Assembly (NCBI RefSeq): GCF_033568475.1
Contig: NW_027331831.1
Coordinates: 4,960,001-5,024,000 of the forward strand
Length of the DNA stretch: 64,000 nucleotides
From: Henckelia pumila
Lineage: Eukaryota; Streptophyta; Magnoliopsida; Lamiales; Gesneriaceae
Direction: 5' to 3'
Below the pieces are notes generated by a model that worked only from the letters and a program-made list of their open reading frames with translations, ran no database searches and was not told the origin of the DNA. Every line of letters begins with the position of its first letter. Position 1 is the first letter of the stretch. The translations under genes were made by a program, and so were the position numbers. This document shows positions 47,580 to 60,631 of this stretch, in pieces.

Positions 47580-50500
47580 TTAGCTGAGCAAATCTTTGAA
47601 TAAATTTGGGTTCTGACCTGAGGGCGTCACACCCATTTGCCTAACAAAGGCATCCTTTTCCAGCGCTGCTTTCAAATTCGGTCCTTTGTTTGTTTGTGGT
47701 GTCGATGGAGCACCCGAGCTCCCTCCAAGTCCATTTTTGTCGTTCAAAGACATGTCTGCAAAGAGCGACATGAAATCAGGTGCGGCAGTTGTATTAGCTC
47801 CGGAAGCACTCGATGTTGGCTTTTCTGGCATCAAATCAAGAAGACCTTCCAGTTGCTTGAAAGGATCTATAGATGGTGCAGTACTAGGGAAGGATGGTTC
47901 TCCCAAGTCCAGCAAGTCTGGAGGTGGTTGAGATGGTTTTACTATAGTAGTGTCAAATGTCGATAATGTATTGGCTGTTCGAGATTTTTCTGCAGGGCGA
48001 TGCAGGGGCTTTGAAACTTTCGTGCTAGACGAGGACTGTTTGCCATCAGACTTTGATGCACGGCCAAAGAGTGAAGCAGCCAGTTTTTGCTTTTCTGGTG
48101 AAATTTCGGGTACCTGTTTCCGTGAATCATAAGAAACAGTACTTGCTTTAGTGTTTGAACTACCAGCTGCAATGGGTTGAATTGCCTCGTTCTGATTCTT
48201 GATAATATCAGCGCTCGAAGTAGAAGGCATGGGAGAAGAGTAGGTAGGTCGGCCCCACTTCTTTTGAACCCCATCAAGTCGAAGCTTGAGTTCTGATGAG
48301 CTGATGTTTGAGGCAGATGGAACGGATGGAGTAGGTTGCTGGACATCTGCAACATAGGATAGCTCTGGTACTGAAACTTCGGTGGAGGAATCTAGTACTG
48401 GAGAAACATTTAGAGATACTGCAGGTTTTGGTCTTTCATAAGCCTCAAATCTAAGAGCGTGAATTGAGGATTCATTATTTTCTTGACTCGTGAAGTGGGT
48501 AATGTCTGACATTCCAAAGCGTTCACTTTCGGGGATGTATGGTTGAGCACCATTTTCCAATGCTCGTTGGATATAATCATCAAGGAACGAAAGGTTTTTG
48601 TCGATCTGCAAATATTTAGCAAATGGTGTGACCATCCTTGAACTAAAAAGGCAATGGCAGAAAACACCATGTAGCAACAAACTCGCTATCAGTACAACTA
48701 TTGATGCATGACGAATCACGAGAAAATTTCCATAAAATAAGCACCACAAGTTTGTGTCATTCTCCAATGCTGTTTTAATGTCATTTCGAATGCTTCTTAG
48801 TCATTCTTGACGCAGCTAATTTTTAAAAAAAATTGTGGGAGCTTGAGTTACACAATCGAAGCTATTAATTCAATAACATATAGTGGCAGATAAACTTAAT
48901 ATAATGTAGCTAATGCCATGTTGAATTATGATGGGAATGGAGCATGCCGAGAAGATAGCTGCATGTCCCCTCAAAAGGAGAATTTTACATGATGAATAAA
49001 CCGAGTAAGGACGATGGCAAGTAAATGCAAGTTAGGAAAGCATCAGAAGGCAGAACATCCATACACAAACAAATCACATGAGCCATAAAACCAAAAACAA
49101 TTTCCGATTGAATATCAATATTATATTTTACTGACAAAAAAAGATAGAGCATCAAGCTTCAAGCTTATAAGTTGCAAGTCGCAATAGAGCTAGCTGCCAG
49201 TCAAAGAAACTAAAGAAACGAAATGCTAGCAAAGAAAAACATCTGATTAGCACACGCGAACCCCAAATTTTATGCGTTTATCCACTAAATGTCAAGTAGA
49301 AAAATAACCATTATCCTATTTTAGAGTAGCTGCAGAAGAATTAAAAGTAAATTGTAAGTCATACCTCAATATCCTCACAAGAAGAATCCTTTGGCATTAT
49401 CTTCTCAACAGCGTGAGCATCAAAATCAGTGATATCTTGAAGCTCATAGGCTCGCTGCTGCAGATCTGTTGAGTTGGAAGCTAACATTTCTTCAATCAAA
49501 GATTGGCACTGCAGTAAGCAATAAGCCATGAGCCCGTAAAGCCTAGTTTATGTTCGATTATAGTAGAAGTGGTATCAGAAGGAAACATCTCAATCTTCAA
49601 CAAAAAATTTCCTAGCACAAAAATGTGACCAAAGCGAAGGATTAACCAGTCTCGAGTAAAGGAGAGATATGCAAGGAAAATGTCATACTCAGAAATGAAT
49701 AGGAATAATTATGCTTGAGCATCTCCATATTCACTCACCTCAACTTCTCTATGTTGGAGAAAAAGAAAGTAAACAATAGGTTAAATCTACGCACACTTAC
49801 AATTTAGAAGCATTCAACAACATTTCTGCAAGTTCGTTTTCATGATTGACAATCGGTTAAATCCACACATTTACAATTTAGAAACATTCAACAACATTTC
49901 TGCAAAGTTCATTTTCATGATTGACAACACAGCTGAACAATGAATATTTTTATGCCTCGTTTTTTCAGGAAAAAGAATTGATTGAACCACTAAACATAAA
50001 AGCATAGAAAGTATGCATTTGAGTACAGAATCAAGTGCCAAAGGGATTGCAAAATTACTACCTCTGGCAGTATATCCACTTTTCTACCAGCTGCTATTTC
50101 AAACGAATATATCTTCATAAGTGCTGTCACTACGTACGCCTTCACAAAAGCAGGGAAAAAGAAGCTATTACAAGATAAACATGAATATGTTGTCATTGAA
50201 CATACTCAAAAAATTTGAGATCATATTAATGATATTCAAGAGCACCACATATCTTGGATTGCAACGACTTTATGGAGGCTATGCGAAGGTATTGCTCATT
50301 TCTAATTACAAAATTGAGATCTAGTAGAAAATCGACTGCAGATCTCAAAGTATACAAAATAATCTCCGCCAACGTGATAGTTATTCTCTGTTCAATAAAC
50401 TGCAAACCTAAAGTTTCAGTCATTTTAGTTTTCATCTTCACAAAAAGTTACTACCGTTGCTTTTGAAATATCAATTATTGAACAAAGAGCAGAACAATCA

Positions 50501-53500
50501 AATGGCATTTGTTGTGAGAACTTCTTGTCAAACTGGTCAGAAGATGGGGAGAAAATCTTCTTGCTGGCAAGAGATTTTAAAGGAGGATATCAGCTTTATT
50601 CCGCAACCCAAAAAAAAAAAAGAAAGAAAGAAAGAGGATGTCAGCTAGCGAAAGGGTCTCCTGGTACAACGGCAATGCCATGGGACCCAATGTTGTCAGA
50701 TCTCAAATTTAGAAACTGTAAACCAGTCGGTCCAAAAAAATTAATATTAATTTTAATATTAACAATATAAAAGTATATACTTTGACTGTATCATTGGTGG
50801 AATGTGCCTCTGCCACGTCACACAGCTTTCCAGATATATATGTGGCAGAATACTTTCCATCTGCAGTTCCATATTCTCCCAGTACCCAACAAATGACCTG
50901 CACAGAGAACATGTGAATGGAAAGCAGAGCTGAAAAACATTCATAAACAGCACCAGAACCAGAGAGAAAGAGAGAGAGAGAGAAGGGGAGACAGGAGTTC
51001 CAAAGATAGAAGATTATAAATATAAGGCAACGTGCTAGAGAAGGCATGGGGAGGGGAGAGAACAAAGATAAAAGGGAGAAATTGTGGAAACTTCGATGCC
51101 ATAGAACGTACTTGAATAAAAGCAGATGGAAGTTTGGGATCTCCCATAATTTGAAGATATGATTCGACCTGAACACATCAGATAGTTTCATTAGAAAGAT
51201 GAAGTAAGCATAACATCAACAGTCATATAATCCAATCATATGTTAGCAATGCACAGTGCCAACACAGAATATTGCCTCCAGGAAAGAGTTAAGTCTTGCT
51301 AACGAAAATATGAAATCAAAATTAGTAAAATTGTGACAGAGATGCTCGACTCTAAAAATGCACGTCATCAAGGTCATCCTAATCATGTCTTCGAGAAAAA
51401 ACAATTTCCACTAGCTTCTTAATGACATTGTTCATGAGTCAGCAAGCTTACAACACTTGTTTGTGTAGACCCACAAGAGTGCTGGCATGAAACACTTGCT
51501 CACAAGTTCTTTGACAATTAAAGTTGAGTTACATTTCAACATTTTGGTGTTGAAACTCAGAAAGGCATTGTTCTTTCCATCAAACGCATGCTGATACGGT
51601 AATAATTCCAGAATTGATTAAATAGTTACAAAAGGATTTAAAGCATATAAACATGTGACAAGTTCAAAGGTGTAGAAAAGCTAAAAGGCCAAAGACACAT
51701 GTCCGTCCAAACCATTGTTGCAAAAGCACGAAAAGATACACAATTTTTTACACAGTAATTAGGTGGACCACAATCAGAAAGTAGATTCACAAGGAAGCCA
51801 TACAGCAGATGATCTCAGCTGACTATCTGCAGTGGCATCGTCCTCTCCAAATCCTTCAGCAATTAACCTCATCAGACTATGCGCAACTTTACTATTTACC
51901 AAGTCTCCTGCATGCTCAAATACTTTATTCATGGTCTGGCAAATAAGATATGGCAAAAAAATCAGAAAAACAAAACCACCAATACATACCAGAAGTACCA
52001 CGGTGATGCAACATAAAGAAGTATCAAAGGAAGATAACCTGTATAAACCATTGGTTGCTTGGTGCATATTGCTCAGCGACTTCAACACATCTAGATGATA
52101 TCTCAGTTTTGTAATGGCTATCATGGATACTTATCATGTAATCAATCATACGGCCGACAATAACTTCTACATTTGAAGACTTGGTCATTTTATAGAGCAG
52201 TTCAAATGTCTTGCGCTTTAGGGTGTCATCTGGGTCCTATATCATGAAGACATCCAGACTTTAGCTTAAGTCGATTACATCAATAGAAACAAAGCAGTTA
52301 ACATGTCAAAATTAGATGTGAAGATGCATAGCCTGCTAGTATTCACAAGCCACAACAAACAAGGAACATAGTATTCGAGATAAAAAACAATATTCAGCAA
52401 CATCCCAATTAAACCATCATATAAGCAAGCTATTTGCGAGAGCAAGCAGAAGTTGTTCTTCGTTCTTCTTCCCGTGGTTTATTAATTTTCTCAGCCTATT
52501 AGTAATATAATCATCTCAACATTATTACTTCCCATTTCATATTGAACATATAAAATATAAAGTACTGCTTTATGTTCCTATTCCTGCTTTAGCTCTGACT
52601 TTGTCCTCAATGTCAGCGATTTTTTCCCTTTTGCAGAGTGTTTCCATATGAAACATAGTTCCCCTTACAGCCTTACTTCCACTCGTCTAAGATCCAGGAC
52701 GGCACTCAAAATATTGCAAAATTTTTCCGTCTAGTGCAATATTAATCTCAGCTTACTTCAACTTCTGTGAGGCAAATAATGAGTTCTACTTTTACCCTGT
52801 TTCCACAAATATTATTGGTGCTTAAAAACATCAAGAACAAAATAGTCTCTTGGGTGATCCCAGTTCGATGCCTCAGTCATCCACCAATGCTTTATAGTCA
52901 ATCTTCCTTTTATATTCCCTCTTTTTTCTTTTACATATATATTGGAAGATAAAATCACCAGTCTTCTTCCATATACATATTGATTGTTAAAACTGAATGC
53001 TCTTGAAAAGTTGCAACAACTAAAATTATGAAGTAAAATCAACTACTGCTTCTACATATTTTGCCAGTATCTGGTAAAAAAATAACAAATCTGGTACCAA
53101 GATGCATCTCAATATAATGCATTGAACTTTAGGGATCATATCTGAAAAGGATAAAAACAAACAGCCATCTATTCTCAAGCACTTTGCTGTGGCCATAGTT
53201 TCCTTGTTAGCACCTTCATCTATGCATAGCAAAATAAACCATACTGTATAACAAACACTAGTAAACATACTCATAAAAGAAAGAATGAATGTGTTTCCAA
53301 CTATTTTATTTATTTATTTTGAAAAATATGTCCGATTATACTAATACATGATTGAAAGATTTATAAATCAAGCTTCGGTATTTTACATAACGAGATTCAT
53401 ATTAGCAAGCACAACAATAACAGACGTCAACTAATTTGGTAGCCAACAGCACGAGTAATCTGAAAGGCTCACAAAGTTTGGAGGCAATATCTAATATTTA

Positions 53501-56500
53501 CTTTAAGGTCCCCATAGATATGTCAATTTGGCTTTCAACAGCCAGATAGATCTAGAGACCAATAAGAACAAATACGAGCACGTGACCCGAAGAAATTCAG
53601 CAATGCAGCCACATATTTATCAACGACCTCAAATCAAAGACCATTTGTTCCAGTCACAAATTAATAAAAATGTTGATCTCACCTCTAAGCAATCAATTAC
53701 AGCCAGTTGGTGTTGTTCAGCAATTTCTGGGCTTATCTTTATCAGTTGACTAAGAGCATCAATACCAAGATACCTCAGATTGTGGCTGTCACGCTGTCAA
53801 TTGAAAATAATGTAGAGTTAAAATATCTAGGAAATCAGTAACTTAACTGGTAAAGAAAAGCAAATATTGTTGCAGAATACATACTTTCAAAAATTTTGAA
53901 ATGCCATCTGCCGCAGCTTCAAGCAACTTTGGGTTGGGGTGTAATGAAGAAACAGAGCAAATGCATTCATAAAGAATGGCATTCCCGATATTACTAGTTG
54001 AATCACATTTTCTCATTATGTCACCCAAAATTGTATACATTTGTTCGCTGGCCTTCTTGTCGCCACTACCCAGCACAGCAAGAATTTTCAACAATTTAAT
54101 CTGCCAAGAGATGAAATAGAATAGCGTAACTAACAAACAAAATCATGAACACCACACATGCATATAAACCAGATTCTATTGTATATTATCGTCAGAGGAC
54201 ACGCACATGAGTACAAAACAGCAAGTACAAGAACCCAAAGGTAAAGGAACCTAAAATCAAATAAAATCCAGAAAAAATCCCTCCAGAAAATTCTGGAAAG
54301 TATCATTCTATAAAAATGAACCTCTCAGATATAATTTTCCAAGTTGCTAAGCTCTTTAACCAATAGCTGCTACTTCCCATTTCAGGGCATACCTGAGCCT
54401 TTCCAGTAGTTGCAAAGGCAAAAATGTCAAGTTACTTTCAGCTTATGGAGAACTTCTACCGTACTACAAGCACCAGTTGTTAAGTTGTTCGAACTTCAGC
54501 TGAGCGCAAATATGCCCAATCTATTTTTGAACTGATTTCAAACCCGGAATATTTTGTTCCATTGCTAGTAAGTTGCTACAAATATTTATACATGTACATA
54601 TATATATACATATATATATATGTGTGTATGTGTGTATGATCAAAATATATATAAAGTTTTAATCCTCCGCACCCCAGCTCAGTTTTTTATTTTATTTTTT
54701 TGAAAAAAAATTCAGACGTTTATATATATATACATATATGTGTGTGTGTGTAGTTTTGATCCCCGCACCTAGGATCCATGGGCGTCAGCTCAATGGTTTT
54801 TTTTTTTGAGAAAAAAATCAGATGTTCATATGAACATCCGGAAAAAAGGTTTTTTTGAATAAAAAATCAAGTTGGGTGTCAAACTCAGCTCAACTAACAC
54901 CCAACTTGCAGTTTTTATAATTTTTTTTGAAAAAAATGCAGTGATGTGAACATCTGAATTTTTTTTCAAAAAAAAAAAAACACTGCAACATGGAAGTCGG
55001 CTCAGCTCGCGGCCATGGATCCCCCTGCACCCTAGTGTATATACACAGCTTTGATCTCACAAACTAGTGTGCAGGATTTTTGTGAGTGACCACTAAAACT
55101 CATTCCTGTGTTTTAGCGGGTTTTTTTTTAGAAACTTGTGGTCGCACACGATATATATATGTGTGTATATATACACGCACGCGGAAACAGACCTTTAATG
55201 TTAAATGAAAATACACCTCCCTCTTTTAACAACTAAAATCTAGAGTAAAGTCATCTCCTCAGTCCACCCCTTCCACCTCCATCATTTCTTCTTCTGACTG
55301 CATGTGTTCTTCATTTGTCTCTTTTTTTTTGCTACTCTTCGTGCTCCACCCAACTCTTTTATTGCAAGGCTAGGAAGCTTTCCAAATTCAAATTTTCAAA
55401 TACACGTATGAACATTTTTACCATTCAGAGGTAATATATAGATCTACTCTCCGCAAAACGAGATACTAATGTTCATTAGATCTATGGAACGAGTATGTTT
55501 CTCTAATTTTATTAGCAATTTCAAAAGTAATAATCCTTCATGTTTCCAATCTTGTTTACTCCATTTTCTATATTTCTATATTTGTTGTTTTATCCTCTTT
55601 CATTCAATTTTTATTTTGCATATCATTTTCCATCTTTTTCGGTTTTTTAGCTTTTTCGGGTTTTTGAGCTCGAGAGGCTAGTTTTGAGTTCAATAAGCAT
55701 ATTTTGAGCTCAATCCTAAAAGCAAAAGAGAGGTGCACCTTGCATTACATTGGAAAAAAAATCCCACCACCACAGCCCAATCCAACTATCGCAACTAGAA
55801 ATCACCCTAGGCCCAAAAATCTCTCTTGTGTTGCATGTATTATGTTAAGAAAATAAAAATCCCTAGCCAATTCTTGTTCAAGTAAAAAAAAAATGGCTCG
55901 ATTCATCTAACCCACCTCAAAATTATCCTAACCAAAGAAATCCTTCAACTTTAGCATGGAGATCCCTTAATTTTTGGAGATGATGATATATGGCTGCGGA
56001 AGATGAAGAGTGGTTCATTGATCCGGATAATTAAAGTTTCTCTTCATAATTAAGCAAGTATTTACAAATGACATTTGATTTTACATTATTTAATTGTTCA
56101 AAGCATATATTTTTGTTGCTATGTAATAATATAATAAAATTCACTTCATTTATGTCATAAAGTAATGCTTGGTGTGTCTTACTACAATAAGGTGTGTAAA
56201 TGACACTTGTGCACTATAGTGCAACTGGTGCCTTAGAATAACCATACTCTGAGGTAAAAATATAAGAGAGTTTGTGTTAGGATTATGGGGAAGTTTATAA
56301 GCAAGTCTAGGGGGACCAAAGGAACAAATACGGAGCACTTTTTAAGTGTTACATATTATTTTAGTATTCTAGCTTTAGATGGCAAATGAGAAATAATTCT
56401 CTTGTTAAATGTTAAAGGATTTCCATGGGACCATAATCTTCTCTATGGAAGGTTTGGCCATAGACTTCTTGTGTGTTCTGTTATATTTCAAGTGATACCA

Positions 56501-58268
56501 ATTGATTAAAACTCAAAAGGAGAATGAAAGCAATCATCGTCCTCTTATATTTTACTACAAATGGGCCGAAACTAGATTAGGTTCAACTTGTTTGAGCCCA
56601 TCAAAGAACCCCTAAAAAGATTTCTCGTCACCGAATCTGGGAAAAGAGATAAAACTGGAACCAGTATTTATCTTAAAACAGATAACATCGACAACTTTGA
56701 AAAAAAGGAAACTAGTGTGCAAGACAATTGCACCAACTTTCTCTTTTGAAACCTACAGGAACCAAAAGTATTATTCTAAATATGAAATGAAACAAACTAA
56801 CTTGGATCAAAAGCACAGATGCATAAACTTAAAGGCTTATCAGGGCGAGATTGGAAAAAAACACTCACCTGAATGAATGGAGCAGGCATCTGATGATAAT
56901 CATAACTCTTTGGCAGTCTGTGTTCAGTTATTTGCTTGAGAATGTTTACAAGACTAACCACCATGTCTTTGAATGAATCAACATCGGCCATAATAAGATC
57001 AAAAAGAGGGTAAAGTGTTGCACCCATAACACCAGGATCATTGTCGGAGAGCCGCTGCAACAACATTACTTGTTATAAAACTAGAAATTACCTACTCCAG
57101 AAACCACGAATTGCTTTCTGAATGCAAATACAAATGGCCAAAAGACTAACATTGTGTTCTCAAAATGATTTCTAGGTTCTATACAATCTTCATACATCTC
57201 TGCACACTCATACAGGTAGCATCTGGTAAAATCCAAAAGTTTAGTTTGTTAAATTATTTGAGTGACTCGTGTTTTCCATGATAAAATTCAGAAAAGATAA
57301 ACTTGACCGGAAATGTTACTGTCCTAGAAAGGGTAAGATGAACTAGTTAATGTGATGATACAAAAGTTTAAATAACTTAGAATTCCCAGCGTCAAAATTT
57401 CCAGCAGTTTGAAACCAAAACGTGGACACACCCTCACTTTTGACCACATTCTAAAGTTTATGAATGTAGCTTATTATCACATGAACCCCCAACTTTTATA
57501 CAATTTATTAATCATACAGAGTAGTGGCTCAGTACAGAATCACGCACACACTGAACAAACTACTTGGGTTTTCCATTGAGTGGGAACACAAATCTTCACT
57601 ACTCCATCTTTAAATTACAACATGATAACTGCCATCCTACATGGGAATACTAGAATGCAAACAAGTAAATTATTAGTGCTTAATCCATGAACTGCGTGTA
57701 CCTTGCGGAAATTGGCAACCAGATGAGAAACGGATCCAGGTGCCCTCCGATGAAACCGGTGGAGCGCCATCACAGCCTTTTTCCTCACTGCCTCCTTCTG
57801 ATGTCCCAAGAGGTCAACCACCTGCGGCAAAACGGCAGGAATAGTCTCCTCATTAATCAACCGACAAACCGCATTCAACGCGGCACAAACAACCAAATAG
57901 TTGTCGCTTTTCAAGTCCTTCTGAATGGTATTCACAATCAAGATAATCAAATCATGGTCCTCGTTCAAAAACAGAGTAACCGCCAAGTAGCCAGTCCTCT
58001 TCAAGTGCAGATTCTCCTCGTGCGTCATTTTAACCGCGTGAATGTAGCCGAAGGATGCATCATGGCCGAGCATCTCCACGTAGAGAAGGCGAATGATGTA
58101 CTCTTTAAGCTTGAATTTGGAAGTATTTGGGTCGCCCAACCTTGCTTTCAACGTCTCGATTTCCCGTAGAACAATGCGGTCTTCCTCGGCCTTGGATCGC
58201 GCCTCGCCGATGGATTTGATGAGATCCAGGAACTCTTTAGACTTCCCAAAACCCCCTTGGGAGCCCAT
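47580..58268 (-). CDS. AP4E1: AP-4 complex subunit epsilon
   Basis: The large subunit of the AP-4 adaptor, which sorts membrane cargo (in plants including vacuolar proteins) at the trans-Golgi network. Exons in transcript order: 58268-57702, 57054-56869, 54100-53885, 53793-53683, 52236-52039, 51935-51804, 51168-51112, 50897-50781, 50139-50062, 49508-49365, 48605-47580. The sum is 2832 nt, or 943 residues, against about 938 in Arabidopsis. Every exon is a multiple of three and every border is GT-AG. The N-terminal adaptin solenoid is clear (FGYIHAVKMTHEENLHLKRT, LCD-type NDPGVMGATL, YDYHQMPAPFIQ, WVLGEYG). The long last exon holds the Ser/Thr/Pro-rich hinge with LRLDGVQKKWGRP, QPPPDLLDLGEP and the C-terminal VRQMGVTPSGQNP...FKDLLS. 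The start ATG at 58268 opens MGSQGGFGKSKEFLDL, as in orthologues. Intron 2 is 2.8 kb and full of foldback sequence. Frame overlaps on the other strand of the last exon are shadows. Confidence 0.96.
49777..49928. repeat. 76-bp tandem duplication in AP-4 epsilon intron 9
   Basis: GGTTAAATC(T/C)AC...CATTCAACAACATTTCTGCA...CATGATTGACAA is present at about 49777-49852 and again at 49853-49928 with several small differences. It lies between exons 10 and 9. Confidence 0.85.
50607..50640. repeat. A-run plus (GAAA)n microsatellite
   Basis: An A-rich run followed by repeated GAAA units, in AP-4 epsilon intron 8, between two exons and clear of the splice sites. Confidence 0.7.
54590..55175. repeat. Mosaic of TA-lodged foldback modules in AP-4 epsilon intron 2
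   Basis: Several related modules, each with a G/C-rich word like CCGCACC(C)...CAGCTCA followed by oligo-T, GAAAAAAA and a TTCAGA(T/C)GTT-like segment, are arranged head to tail and head to head between (TA)n and (TG)n tracts. The outermost pair is GGATCCATGGGCG (near 54771) against CGCGGCCATGGATCC (near 55010). Inside are perfect small palindromes such as AAGTTGGGTGT/ACACCCAACTT and GATGTTCATATGAACATC. A further unit at 55050-55150 has GTGAGTGACCAC against GTGGTCGCACAC. No coding sequence is present. Confidence 0.6.
55180..56868. other. Rest of AP-4 epsilon intron 2
   Basis: The remaining 1.7 kb of the intron. It has pyrimidine-rich and AT-rich stretches, no exon-like sequence in the frame of AP-4 epsilon and no recognisable transposon ends. 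No residues are missing at the 56869/54100 junction relative to the family. Confidence 0.5.
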
Positions 58269-58627
58269 AGCGAGCTCCCTGCCGATCGTCTTCAGCTGCT
58301 CCAGCTTTTTAGCTTATCCGAAACCAAAAAATCTTGAAACAATCACCGATCAAAAAGGATCGGTGAAATTGGGGGAAAGGGTTTAGGAATTGCGGATTAT
58401 TCGGGGTTGAGAAGCTGGGAGCCAAGATCTAGACAAGAGTGAGGGAACAAACTACAAGACCCTGAGTCGTATGTAGGATGTACGTATAGATAGCCACGTG
58501 TCTTCGAAGTGTACGGATCAATAAAGCCCGGCAATGGTAGGGAGACGAAGGATCCGAGACTCGTATGGAATTTTTTACAGTCATCGTACTAGGTTTTTTT
58601 ATTTATTTATGGTCTTCGGAATAAGAA

Positions 58628-59277
58628 GGCTATGTTTGGTACGGATGACGAGATAAATAATACTCCATTCGTATTATATATAATATATTTTTTGGATTTT
58701 CACACAGATTAAGAAAAATTTATTGGGAAATCAAATTTTATATAAACTTCCTATTTTATCCCTATTTAATTTATTAAAAAATGATTGCACAATTTTCAAG
58801 GTGTAGTTAATAGGGGTATATTAGAAAATGAGTGTAAAAAAATATTACTAATTATGGTATATGACTATATATTTGGGACAAATAAAAAAGGAAACATGGA
58901 CATTATAATTGGGACGGAGGGAGTATATATATAATAAATGTAATGTAATAAAAAATAAATAAGAAATGATAGTGAATGTAATATTTGATTTGATTGATAG
59001 ATTATAGTTGATTTGATTTGATTGATTAAATTATATATAAATATGATAAATTACCATTTTATTCTTTTAATAATAAATAAAATATAAATAATATTATTTA
59101 TAAGGGGTAATATAGTAATTTAAATTCAATGATTTGATTGATATAAGATAAATAATTAATGATTTGATTGATGTAAAATTATAATTAATAAAAGGATAAA
59201 TAATATGGTGAGAAGAACGTAAGATTAGTCAGGATAAATTTATACAAGAATTATTAATAATCCAACCAAACATAGCC
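58628..59277. mobile_element. MITE with GGCTATGTTTGG ends, interrupted by a Stowaway MITE
   Basis: Ends GGCTATGTTTGGT and ACCAAACATAGCC are perfectly inverted and flanked by GAA on both sides (58625-58627, 59278-59280). Without the 261-bp insertion the element is about 390 bp. The interior is AT-rich with repeated TTTGATTTGATTGAT words. A diverged relative lies in CYP707A intron 6. It sits about 360 bp upstream of the AP-4 epsilon start codon. Confidence 0.8.
58663..58923. mobile_element. Stowaway-like MITE (copy 2, 261 bp), nested
   Basis: The right end GGGACGGAGGGAG is close to the Stowaway consensus; the left end CTCCATTCGT is partly diverged. TA flanks both sides (58661-58662, 58924-58925). 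It is a full-length relative of 20829-21089 in the opposite orientation and of the same length. It interrupts the outer MITE, so it arrived later. Confidence 0.88.
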
Positions 59278-59399
59278 GAAAAGAAATTCTCGTGAAATTA
59301 ATTCGTGAATTTTTATGTTTTTTAATAGGAGACACTGAGATTTGTCTGACGTAGACACTCTAAATACACATTTAACCAAAAGTCTTTTTTAGATAGAGA

Positions 59400-60390
59400 T
59401 GTAAATGAGTCAAGACAAGTCGAACAGTATCATGCTCGAGCTCAGTTGGTTTAATATATACAAAGGCTTGAGCTCGGATCAAGCTCGGATCGTTTAATAT
59501 GTATATAGGCTCGAGCTCGGTTAATTAATAGCTTGTTTATCATATTTAACGAGCCTGACTCGAGTTCAGATCGTTGAGTGAGCTCGTCAAACATACAACT
59601 GAGTTCAATTTTGAGTTTTATTTGAACTCGTTAAAGATAGAATTGAACTCGAATATACAATACGATGCATTATCCCAATAAATTAATTATAAACATCGAC
59701 ATATAAAAAAACTAAATTATTCCCTAAAAAACCAAAATCACAAAACTAACAACTAAAAAAATATAAACGAAATAGAGCTGTCAAATTGGGTTGGGCCCGT
59801 TGGGTTGACCGGCTCCGCCCCACTATATAAACGATTTGAGTTGACAAATTTCCAACTCACCTGAATAGTGGGTAGGCTCGCCCGGTCAAGTGGTGGGTTG
59901 TAGTGGATTGCGGGCCAACCCACCAAATATAATTAAAAATTGGAGGGTTGGCCCGCCTCGCACCGTCAAATAGGCGGGTTGGGTTGATAATTTTTCAACC
60001 CGCTTAAATGGTGAGCCGCCCCGCCAATGAACGGGTTCTGATGGGTTGGGGTTGGTCCTCTCGACAGCCCATTTTGACAGCTCTAAATACATTGAACATC
60101 TCAAAATACTAGATTCAACTTCCAACACCAAATAAAAATAACTCTACCATAAAACAAATTACTGAATATTTCACAACACAACAAGAGGAGCTCGAACTCG
60201 AACTCGTGAGCATATTAACGAGCATGTTTGCAAGCTCGCAAGCCGAATATCTTTAAGATCAAGCTCGGTTTGATAAAATTTTTGAGCTCGGGCTCAACTC
60301 GACAAACTCAACGAACGAACTCGAACAAATTTTTGATTGAGTCGAGCTCCGAATAACTCACAACCAATTCGATTTTTTACATCCATATTT
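59400..60390. mobile_element. GAGCTCGA-rich MITE with GATGTAAA ends, interrupted by another MITE
   Basis: The left side starts GATGTAAATGAGTCAAGACA and the right side ends ATTCGATTTTTTACATCC. Both flanks are filled with GAGCTCG/CTCGAGCTC words, as in a widespread plant family with GATGTAAAC...GTTTACATC ends. The inner block 59790-60085 is a separate element. The target duplication of the outer unit is not clear. Confidence 0.6.
59787..60087. mobile_element. MITE with TAGAGCTGTCAAA ends (hAT-like), nested
   Basis: The left end AGAGCTGTCAAATTGGG and right end TTTTGACAGCTCT are inverted. The roughly 300-bp body is GC-rich, with repeated GGGTTGG, CCAACCC and GGCGGG words, standing out from AT-rich surroundings. 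An 81-codon frame here is incidental. It interrupts the GAGCTCGA-rich element. Confidence 0.7.
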
Positions 60391-60631
60391 TAAAGGATAT
60401 TTAGTTACTTAAAGTCAGTCATGTTCTTAAAAATAAAACGAGTCTCCCAAATTAATACGTACCGGTACGTGTAACAATAATTTTGTGTCTGCTAGACATG
60501 GAGGGCATGAATTCATATTTTTTTCATTAGTATAAATGCATAAACAAATTAAACACGCAAACCGATAAATTTAGATTTGAAACAATCTATCTTCCCATCT
60601 TTATTAAAAATTCAAATATATAAAGATGGAG

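Noticed and set aside
47637-47966. 109-codon plus-strand frame opposite the AP-4 epsilon last exon
   Set aside because: It is the antisense shadow of a strongly conserved coding exon and has no start or splice context.
50650-50700. GGTCTCCTGGTACAACGGCA as a possible tRNA-like or SINE head
   Set aside because: It lacks an A-box match and cannot form the tRNA arms; it lies in an AP-4 epsilon intron with no poly-A tail.
57687-58169. 160-codon plus-strand frame within AP-4 epsilon exon 1
   Set aside because: Antisense shadow of the adaptin coding exon, whose minus-strand reading matches the family end to end.
59886-60131. 81-codon frame in the GC-rich MITE
   Set aside because: It results from repeated GGGTTGG/CCAACCC words in the element and shows no protein family features.
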